DNA of 10,727 nt from an uncultured Rhizobiaceae group bacterium (GTDB lineage: Bacteria; Pseudomonadota; Alphaproteobacteria; Rhizobiales; Rhizobiaceae): positions 1-10,727 of the forward strand of contig CAJQOR010000223.1 in the NCBI GenBank assembly GCA_905479965.1. The letters are read 5' to 3'. This document shows positions 5,431 through 10,727 of the stretch, piece by piece (the first letter of the stretch is position 1; every line of letters starts with the position of its first letter). The position numbers and the translations under genes are program-made. The notes under the pieces are model-generated. The model ran no database searches. It was not told the DNA's origin and worked only from the letters and a program-made list of their open reading frames with translations.

Positions 5431-6222
5431 TTATTCACACAACCGATAGCCCGACTTCCGAAACGCGAGATCAAAGTGGAAATGATCTTGATGGGTTATA
5501 TTAGCTCCGGGACCCAGCACCGTAGTGAAATAAGCGCACGCCCCTGCTCTCGCCGCCGCTTGGAATTTGGTATTCGATAACGCCTCTTTCACGCTATCTG
5601 TATTTGTTTGCACATTAATGACAGAACCGTTTTCTAGCTCAAATCCAGTAATATCCACTCCATTCGCAAAACCGTGCTCGCTAATTTTCCCGCCGGGCTT
5701 ATTATTGCGGGTACGACAATGATAAGAAGTAGAGGTTTTAAGCGACTTGACGTCCTGACTTAAATACAATTTAGCCGAAGGGCGGACGATATTCTTGATC
5801 CAGTCATCTAAGGCGAGCACGACTTCACATCGCAGGGTAATTTCGCGCGACAAAGACATTCCGTCACTTAAACGAGTTACTGTTAGCGGGCGTTCAACAA
5901 TGCAGCCCTTTTCATCCGTGATTTGTTTTTCAACTTTAAAAGCAACACGGCGGGATGCGAGCTTCTGCTCACATTGTTTTGCGACTTTAAGATCAAATGG
6001 CGGCTTGTTTTTTGCCCCTTCAAAGGGCTGAGCGGTCTTATTGTCGGCCACATGGTCATATTCGAGCGTTATTGCGGGAATTGGCACAGGATCCCATGGC
6101 TCAACATCCTCAGCATGAAGATTTTGCAACCAAAACGCACTCATTACGGCCGACAGAATAATTAATCGTATGAGATCAGAAATTATCCTTACGCTTTCTA
6201 ATTTCTGCAAAGACATCAACAT
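5431..6222 (-). CDS. Exported extensin-like protein (DUF extensin-like C-terminal domain)
   Basis: The C-terminal half matches the extensin-like C-terminal family, which has the fold of LAS/M15-type peptidoglycan peptidases. Visible marks are VRPSAKLYLSQDVKSL, SYHCRTRN, SEHGFANGVDITGF and HQDHFHFDLAF. The His and Asp of SEHGxxxxxD and the final HFH supply the expected zinc ligands, so an envelope peptidase role is possible but unproven for this family. The N-terminus has a basic/hydrophobic signal segment (IRLIILSAVMSAFWLQNLHA, likely cleavage before EDVEPW). Six cysteines in the mature part could form disulfides. The start is uncertain: ATGs at 6231, 6222 and 6216 all lie inside the 3' end of gloB. 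6222 was chosen because GGAAG is nine bases ahead. It ends 60 bases before arsR. Confidence 0.82.
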   Translation of the reverse strand: MLMSLQKLESVRIISDLIRLIILSAVMSAFWLQNLHAEDVEPWDPVPIPAITLEYDHVADNKTAQPFEGAKNKPPFDLKVAKQCEQKLASRRVAFKVEKQITDEKGCIVERPLTVTRLSDGMSLSREITLRCEVVLALDDWIKNIVRPSAKLYLSQDVKSLKTSTSYHCRTRNNKPGGKISEHGFANGVDITGFELENGSVINVQTNTDSVKEALSNTKFQAAARAGACAYFTTVLGPGANITHQDHFHFDLAFRKSGYRLCE

Positions 6223-6940
6223 CTTGTGCATCTTCCATGTTCAAATGCGCGCGAATTGCCATATCCCCAGCCCGTAAAAACGGATTTGTTGCAAGCTCTA
6301 TTGATAACATAGTTGGCACAGTGCTTTCGCCGGTGCGTCGTAAAGAGGCGACCAATTCACTGCGGTTCTGCAATGCTTCATTAGTTGGATCAACAGAAAG
6401 TGCAAACCCAACATTCGCCTCTGTATATTCATGTGCACAGTAAATGATTGTATCTTCCGGTAAGCTTGTGAGCTTTTGGAGCGATTGCCACATCATTTCA
6501 GCCGAGCCTTCAAACAAACGCCCGCACCCCATAACAAATAACGTATCACCCGAGAAAAGCACCTTACCATCCTCGATATAATAATTGAGCATATCAGTCG
6601 TATGGCCAGGGGTATGAATTGGCGTGACTAAATGGCCTGCAAACTCGAAGCTATCACCTTCTTTGATCGCTTTATCCAGACCCAAAATTGAAGACCCATA
6701 ATCTGGCCCAACAACAAGACACTGAGTTTTCTCTTTAATCTCTAGCAAATGCGAGGTGTGATCGGCATGATGATGGGTGATCCAAACTTCTGATAATCGC
6801 CAGCCTTTTTCCTCAAGTGCTGCAAACATTGCATCCGCATCACCTGCATCAATACAAGCGGTTTCACCAGTTTCATCTTCATGTACCAACACACCATAAT
6901 TATCAGATCGATAGGCGAATTGGTGAAAGTGTAGCGCCAT
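6176..6940 (-). CDS. gloB: Hydroxyacylglutathione hydrolase (glyoxalase II)
   Basis: This metallo-beta-lactamase-fold enzyme hydrolyses S-lactoylglutathione to lactate and glutathione, the second step of methylglyoxal detoxification. All metal ligands can be seen in the 254-residue protein: THHHADH (H56, H58, D60, H61), PGHT (H113), SGDT (D132) and AHEYT (H170). The C-terminal glyoxalase II domain is present, with NRSELVASLRRTGESTVPTM and the terminal RKRKDNF. Length and order are normal. The start is set by TAATG overlap with gloA (6938-6942), so the two are translationally coupled. The extensin-like gene begins within its last codons. Confidence 0.95.
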   Translation of the reverse strand: MALHFHQFAYRSDNYGVLVHEDETGETACIDAGDADAMFAALEEKGWRLSEVWITHHHADHTSHLLEIKEKTQCLVVGPDYGSSILGLDKAIKEGDSFEFAGHLVTPIHTPGHTTDMLNYYIEDGKVLFSGDTLFVMGCGRLFEGSAEMMWQSLQKLTSLPEDTIIYCAHEYTEANVGFALSVDPTNEALQNRSELVASLRRTGESTVPTMLSIELATNPFLRAGDMAIRAHLNMEDAQDVDVFAEIRKRKDNF

Positions 6941-7392
6941 TACCAGCTACCTTCATTTTTCATTGAAGCCCAAGGTTCTTGCACGGGTAGCGCATCACCT
7001 TCCTGCAAAAGCTCAATGGAAATATCATCAGGTGACTTTACAAATGCCATGCGCCCATCGCGTGGTGGACGATTAATTACGACACCTTGGTCCATCAGTT
7101 TTTGGCAGAAATCATAGATATTTTCGACTGTATAAGCTAAATGCCCCCACGAACGAGCCGTTGCGTAAGTTTCGTCTCCCTCCCAATTATACGTTAGTTC
7201 AAGCGTTGGCGCTTCGTTCTTTAAAGCTTCATCCTGATCTTGGTCAGCCGCGAGGAATATAAGCGTAAATTTGCCCTCCGGCACTTCTTTTCGCCTTACT
7301 TCAATGAGGCCCATTTTTTTGCACCAGAAATCGAGAGATTGATCCAAATCAGTCACGCGGATCATTGTATGTAAGTAACGCATTGTATTCAT
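6940..7392 (-). CDS. gloA: Lactoylglutathione lyase (glyoxalase I)
   Basis: The enzyme converts the methylglyoxal-glutathione hemithioacetal to S-lactoylglutathione. The 150-residue protein has the two-module vicinal-oxygen-chelate layout of the short bacterial type. The four metal ligands can be placed: H8 (RYLHTMIRV), E65 (TLELTYNW), H84 (WGHLAYTV) and E127 (ISIELLQ). DQSLDFWCKKMGL and KSPDDISIELL are typical family stretches. The lack of the inserts found in the long zinc form suggests the nickel/cobalt-preferring class, by inference. The first ATG follows GGAAGG closely; a second in-frame ATG at 7383 is possible. The gene is first in the gloA-gloB-extensin unit. Confidence 0.95.
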   Translation of the reverse strand: MNTMRYLHTMIRVTDLDQSLDFWCKKMGLIEVRRKEVPEGKFTLIFLAADQDQDEALKNEAPTLELTYNWEGDETYATARSWGHLAYTVENIYDFCQKLMDQGVVINRPPRDGRMAFVKSPDDISIELLQEGDALPVQEPWASMKNEGSW

Positions 7393-7568
7393 CGCCTTCC
7401 AAAATTATCAGTATTTGCCCTATATTGTCATAGTCATAGAGTGATTCAATATTAACTATTTAAAGCTAGCTTTGCGCCAAGTATTGTTGGTTAAGAGCAT
7501 GTTTTTATTGTTACTGTGAATATTACAGGGTTATTCATCGCTCGCAATCTCAGTTTCTGTTTTCCACT

Positions 7569-7574
7569 TATAAT
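7569..7574 (+). promoter_or_regulatory. Perfect -10 box upstream of the EAL gene
   Basis: TATAAT is present, with an expected start point near 7581 and a leader of about 50 bases before the TTG start. No recognisable -35 is found 16-18 bases upstream, so the promoter may need an activator or another sigma. The remaining sequence between gloA and this site (7393-7560) is AT-rich. It must also hold the gloA promoter on the other strand, for which I see only weak hexamers. Confidence 0.4.
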
Positions 7575-7587
7575 TGGTGTGGAGCAA

Positions 7588-7617
7588 ATGGATTTGGAGG
7601 TTTATACTGGCAGATAA
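7588..7617 (+). other. Nine-codon leader ORF ahead of the EAL gene
   Basis: ATG at 7588 opens a nine-codon frame (MDLEVYTGR) ending in TAA at 7615-7617, 15 bases before the TTG start of the phosphodiesterase. GGAG at 7581-7584 lies only three bases before the ATG, so its ribosome binding is suboptimal. If translated, ribosomes would terminate next to the real start site and could affect its initiation. It may equally be chance. Confidence 0.25.
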
Positions 7618-7632
7618 TTGTTGGAGTATACT

Positions 7633-9204
7633 TTGAGACTTGCAAATTTCTTTCGAACCAAACTAGGTTCCCTCGTTGCAATCCTTGGAATAACGAGCCT
7701 GTCGATCGTTGGAACAACCGCTACATATGACAGTTTGCACTTTTGGAAAAACAAAGAATATCTTCAAGAGTTAAACAAAAAGCTGTTAACGCGCGCCGAA
7801 CTTGCTGCGGATTATGCAATTATAACACTGAATGAAAGTGCCGAAGCAGGATTTACTACATGTAGCGATATAAGTATGGGTGGTCTTGCCGAAACAATTT
7901 TCACAAAAAGCAACATCAAAGATATCGCCATTTTAGATACCAAAGGCAATTCAGTTTGTTCTGTCATCAGTGGTCGGCGTGCAACGTTCCCAATTGATAT
8001 TTCTTTGAAGACGAAATTCCCAACCGCAAGTGATCAAATATACTTCGTAGAGGTGGGCACAGGATCAGAAGGCGTCATCGGGATCACCTGGCAGTTTGCT
8101 GATTTTGGCCTGATGGCACTTATCAACATCGACACGCTGTTATTTGACATTTTCCCAATGGATTGGCGAGATAATTCTATCGCTATAATTGGCTTTAATA
8201 AAAATGCACTGATAGGATCGCATAACAGCACCATGAATGCTGATTTCTTAAATGACCCAGACAAACAAATCATCTCCTATCAAGCAGAGTCTGGCCGCTA
8301 TCCACTTAACGCGGAGCTAGCAGTGGAACTTGAGCAACTTGTCATGCACGGCCGCGAAGACGAGAACTTCTTCATTCTGGGTGGTGGTATTTTAGGTCTT
8401 TTGTTCGGAATTTTAATTGCGCAACTTTTGGCGCGGCCTGAAAATCCGATCACTGAAATAAAGCGCGGCATTGATGCCAATGAGTTTGTACCCTTTGTTC
8501 AACCCTTGTTTAATCTGTCAGATCTCAGGATTATTGGTGGTGAAGCATTAATGCGTTGGCAAAAGCCAGATGGTTCGATAATCCCACCTTCGCAATTCAT
8601 CGCGCTTGCAGAAGACAGCGGCCTAATTGGGCCTATGACGCGCTCGATCATCAAACAAACACTCAATCATGTCGAAGATATCCTGATCCGCGATCGCAGC
8701 CTTAAAGTCTCATTTAATATCACACCAGAAGACCTGGTAAGTGATGGTTTTATTGTCGATTTGGCTTCAATTGTATCCAAAAGCAGTATCAAACCAGAGC
8801 AAATTGTGCTGGAGATTACCGAACGTCAGGAAATCAAAGATGAGCACAAAGCTGCAGCTGTTATTCAATCGTTAAAGTCGCTCGGTTATCGAATAGCCCT
8901 TGATGACACTGGAACGGGCCATAATGGCTTATCTTACATTCAGGATCTCAATGCTGACATCATGAAGATTGATAAAAAGTTCGTCGACTTTATTTCAGAT
9001 GATGGCGGCACAGAAATTGTTCAAATGCTGGTGCAACTGGCTAAAGACATGAAAATGCAAACCATCGCTGAGGGCATTGAAACCAAAGATCAAGCACGCA
9101 TCCTCAACAAGCTTGGCGTTGATCAGGGGCAAGGTTATTACGTTGCAAAACCCTTAGAGCCCAAAGAGTTCTGCATGCAGGTCCGAAAACAAGCTCTTAA
9201 ATAA
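7633..9204 (+). CDS. Membrane-bound CSS-motif/EAL cyclic-di-GMP phosphodiesterase
   Basis: Hydrolyses c-di-GMP to pGpG, lowering the second messenger. From the TTG at 7633 the protein has 523 residues. It has a membrane helix near 12-30 and a periplasmic CSS-type sensor at about 31-245 with C77 (TTCSDIS) and C109 (SVCSV). A second membrane helix is near 248-267, and an EAL domain covers about 272-520. Catalytic motifs are intact: GGEALMRW (E304), SFNIT (N362), LEITE (E394), DDTGTG (D424, D425), KIDKKF (K445), AEGIE (E480) and GQGYYVAKP. In PdeC-type enzymes the periplasmic cysteines form a disulfide that holds activity low; that is inferred here. The frame opens earlier at TTG 7618 and 7621, but GGAG (7623-7626) sits six bases before the TTG at 7633. 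The start is thus non-ATG. Confidence 0.9.
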   Translation: MRLANFFRTKLGSLVAILGITSLSIVGTTATYDSLHFWKNKEYLQELNKKLLTRAELAADYAIITLNESAEAGFTTCSDISMGGLAETIFTKSNIKDIAILDTKGNSVCSVISGRRATFPIDISLKTKFPTASDQIYFVEVGTGSEGVIGITWQFADFGLMALINIDTLLFDIFPMDWRDNSIAIIGFNKNALIGSHNSTMNADFLNDPDKQIISYQAESGRYPLNAELAVELEQLVMHGREDENFFILGGGILGLLFGILIAQLLARPENPITEIKRGIDANEFVPFVQPLFNLSDLRIIGGEALMRWQKPDGSIIPPSQFIALAEDSGLIGPMTRSIIKQTLNHVEDILIRDRSLKVSFNITPEDLVSDGFIVDLASIVSKSSIKPEQIVLEITERQEIKDEHKAAAVIQSLKSLGYRIALDDTGTGHNGLSYIQDLNADIMKIDKKFVDFISDDGGTEIVQMLVQLAKDMKMQTIAEGIETKDQARILNKLGVDQGQGYYVAKPLEPKEFCMQVRKQALK

Positions 9205-9372
9205 CCCCCGTTTAAACAGATACACGACAACCCACAATCTCATCACAGATTTGCGAAGAGACGTGATTTTCAATTTCGCGTCGAATGCGCCATACAAGAT
9301 CGCAGATGTCCACACGACATATTTGTCACATAGATAGCCATCTGAATTGAGATTGCTGGTTAAACTGGGGGT
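9204..9372 (+). promoter_or_regulatory. Long-range inverted repeat covering the hydrolase-OsmC ribosome site
   Basis: The EAL stop codon runs into ACCCCC (9204-9209), followed by GTTTAAAC. At the other end of the intergenic space GTTAAAC (9359-9365) is followed by GGGGGT (9367-9372), the Shine-Dalgarno region of the next gene. Further in, CAATCTCA (9235-9242) pairs with TGAGATTG (9348-9355) and CAGAT (9246-9250) with ATCTG (9340-9344). The left side has about 15 extra bases between its first two paired blocks. The 173-base intergenic region between the two genes otherwise holds one small dyad, ATGTC-CACAC-GACAT, at 9306-9320. An RNA fold hiding the ribosome site is possible. A non-autonomous element with imperfect ends is the alternative, but no target duplication is visible. 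Confidence 0.4.
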
Positions 9373-9377
9373 GCCAC

Positions 9378-10610
9378 ATGGCAAGCGTTAGAAACGTAAA
9401 ATTTGAAGGCTCTTTAAACGAAACACTGGTTGCGCGACTGCACTTACCAGAAGGTGCAACACATGCTTATGCAATTTTTGCCCATTGCTTTACCTGTACA
9501 AAAGACATTCTCGCAGCCCGCAAGATTGCAGATGAGTTATCCAAACGCGGCATTGCCCTCCTGCGCTTTGACTTCACCGGATTAGGTGCATCCTCAGGCA
9601 ATTTTGAAAACACAACGTTTACATCAAATATCGGTGACATATTGGCAGCAGCGCAGTTCTTACGCGCAAATTATGAAGCACCGAAAATTCTAATCGGCCA
9701 TTCACTAGGTGGCGCTGCCATTTTAGCGGCTGCAGGCGAAGTACCCGAAGCCAAAGCTGTTGCCACAATCGGTGCGCCAGCGGATGCTGATCACGTCATC
9801 CATAATTTCGGCGCGCATCTTGATGAGATTGAAGAAAAAGGCATTGCAGAAGTTAAACTTGCTGGCCGCCCGTTTTCTATCAAGCAGGAATTTGTCAAAG
9901 ACCTTCGCTCTCATTCAGTCACGGTAGAAGAACGCGTTGCGAAAATGAACAAAGCATTGATGGTTTTGCATTCACCTATTGATAACACGGTCGGAATTGA
10001 AAATGCCGGCAAAATTTATTCAGCAGCGAAACACCCAAAAAGCTTTGTCTCGCTCGATACTGCTGATCATCTATTATCTAGCTCAAAAGATGTGGCGTAT
10101 GTTGCTGAAGTTATCTCCGCATGGGCGACGCGCTACGTAGATTATGATTATAAGGCTGCACAAAACCCTGTGATTGATGGCGCTGAGGTCAGCGAAACCA
10201 AAGACGGTAAGTTCCAAAACTCTGTGCGCGTTGGCAAACACTCTTTGATGGCCGATGAGCCTGAAACCGTTGGTGGCCATGATACAGGTCCAAGCCCATA
10301 TGATTATTTAAATGTTGCACTTGGTGCATGCACATCTATGACAATTCGCATGTATGCCGACTTTAAGAAAATCCCGTTAAACCGCGTAACTGTTAACGTC
10401 ACACACAGTAAAACACATGCTGAAGATTGCGCTGAATGCAATCTTGAAGATGATACCGTTGGTAAGATTGATCGCTTTGAACGCCGCATCAAACTCGAGG
10501 GAGAATTTGATTCAGAAACGCGCGATAAGATGCTGAAAATAGCTGATAAATGCCCGGTGCACAAAACGCTTGAAGCACATTCGGCGATTGTGACGAAGTT
10601 GGCGGATTAA
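9378..10610 (+). CDS. Bifunctional alpha/beta hydrolase-OsmC fusion protein
   Basis: A 410-residue fusion. Residues about 1-255 are an alpha/beta hydrolase with the nucleophile elbow GHSLGG (S109), acid in HSPIDNTV (D202) and histidine in TADHLLS (H231), a complete triad. Residues about 266-410 are an OsmC/Ohr-type domain with its two redox cysteines in LGACTSM (C318) and DKCPVHKTLE (C392). OsmC-family proteins reduce organic hydroperoxides using these thiols. The same fusion order is known in many proteobacteria, though its natural substrate is not established; an esterase working on a hydroperoxide-bearing ester is one guess. The extra HCFTC (C37, C40) near the N-terminus may be redox-active. 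GGGGG at 9367-9371 lies six bases before the ATG. The gene stands alone, followed by a terminator. Confidence 0.93.
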   Translation: MASVRNVKFEGSLNETLVARLHLPEGATHAYAIFAHCFTCTKDILAARKIADELSKRGIALLRFDFTGLGASSGNFENTTFTSNIGDILAAAQFLRANYEAPKILIGHSLGGAAILAAAGEVPEAKAVATIGAPADADHVIHNFGAHLDEIEEKGIAEVKLAGRPFSIKQEFVKDLRSHSVTVEERVAKMNKALMVLHSPIDNTVGIENAGKIYSAAKHPKSFVSLDTADHLLSSSKDVAYVAEVISAWATRYVDYDYKAAQNPVIDGAEVSETKDGKFQNSVRVGKHSLMADEPETVGGHDTGPSPYDYLNVALGACTSMTIRMYADFKKIPLNRVTVNVTHSKTHAEDCAECNLEDDTVGKIDRFERRIKLEGEFDSETRDKMLKIADKCPVHKTLEAHSAIVTKLAD

Positions 10611-10631
10611 AAATTAGTTTTGCAAAGATCA

Positions 10632-10671
10632 AGGCCGTTGCCATCATGATACGTAACGGCTTATTTTATTT
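10632..10671 (+). terminator. Rho-independent terminator after the OsmC fusion gene
   Basis: GCCGTT (10634-10639) pairs with AACGGC (10655-10660), extended by a G-T and an A-T pair, around a 15-base loop that itself contains ATCATGAT. TTATTTTATTT follows at 10661-10671. It lies 21 bases behind the stop codon at 10608-10610 and separates two convergent genes. In the minus direction the following tail is only weakly T-rich. Confidence 0.7.
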
Positions 10672-10726
10672 AATACCCCAACAACCACGCAATGAAGAAA
10701 AAGAGTGGATATGGCATCACGCCAAT
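10670..10726 (-). CDS. C-terminal end of a probable membrane protein (partial)
   Basis: On the minus strand an open frame enters from the right edge and ends at TAA (10670-10672). The 18 visible residues, IGVMPYPLFFFIAWLLGY, are almost wholly hydrophobic and aromatic, like a final membrane helix. The neighbouring convergent gene ends with a terminator directly beyond, which fits a gene end here. Too little is visible to name a family, and the upstream part lies outside the window. It could also be a chance open frame. Confidence 0.45.
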   Translation of the reverse strand: MGVMPYPLFFFIAWLLGY

Positions 10727-10727
10727 A

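Noticed and set aside
8034..8480. Minus-strand frames inside the EAL gene and similar frames inside other genes.
   Set aside because: They are opposite-strand shadows of well-supported coding regions with no ribosome sites or family features.
1..10727. Search by eye for tRNA, rRNA, CRISPR, insertion sequences, integrases or phage genes.
   Set aside because: No cloverleaf, repeat-spacer series, transposase or integrase motif was found.

Overview
The window looks like an alphaproteobacterial chromosome segment, probably Hyphomicrobiales or a close relative. The grounds are protein-family style only: an ECF42 sigma/DGPF pair, an arsR-(x)-arsC-arsH layout as in rhizobia, an extensin-like envelope protein, and a hydrolase-OsmC fusion. 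By eye the DNA is AT-richer than most members of that class, and the species cannot be named. No rRNA, tRNA, CRISPR array, transposase, integrase or phage gene was seen, and no stretch over 300 bases lacks a gene.

Left part (1-2300, all minus strand): a DGPF/YCII-domain protein (1843-1469) lies directly before an ECF42-type sigma factor with a long C-terminal extension (1388-156). An unrecognised 87-residue protein (2300-2037) with a good Shine-Dalgarno and a hairpin behind it is divergent from a LysR-type regulator (2432-3286, plus). The shared intergenic region carries three ATTTG-N5-CAAAT-type boxes at 30/31-bp spacing, so the regulator very likely controls the small gene. A single-domain PilZ protein (3374-3679, plus) follows.

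Middle (3710-7392, minus strand): an arsenic operon reads arsR (5370) - small cysteine-rich protein (5033) - arsC (4818) - arsH (4426), with short gaps or overlaps. No arsenite exporter or channel is present. The slot that holds aqpS in the Sinorhizobium meliloti operon is taken by a 63-residue (or 59-residue) peptide with eight cysteines in four close pairs. A perfect 14-bp inverted repeat brackets the likely -10 box of arsR and overlaps its start codon, and the message is probably leaderless. Upstream, gloA and gloB (glyoxalases I and II, joined by TAATG) form the methylglyoxal detoxification pathway. An exported extensin-like protein starts inside the end of gloB.

Right part (7393-10727): a membrane-bound CSS/EAL cyclic-di-GMP phosphodiesterase (7633-9204, plus) starts at TTG behind a nine-codon leader ORF and a perfect TATAAT. 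Next comes an alpha/beta-hydrolase-OsmC fusion (9378-10610, plus), whose Shine-Dalgarno can pair with a sequence right at the phosphodiesterase stop codon. A terminator follows, then the last 18 codons of a minus-strand membrane protein running off the right edge.

The common theme is stress handling: arsenic, methylglyoxal, peroxide, envelope and c-di-GMP signalling. The most interesting parts are the efflux-less arsenic operon with its cysteine-rich peptide and the triple-box LysR/small-protein pair.
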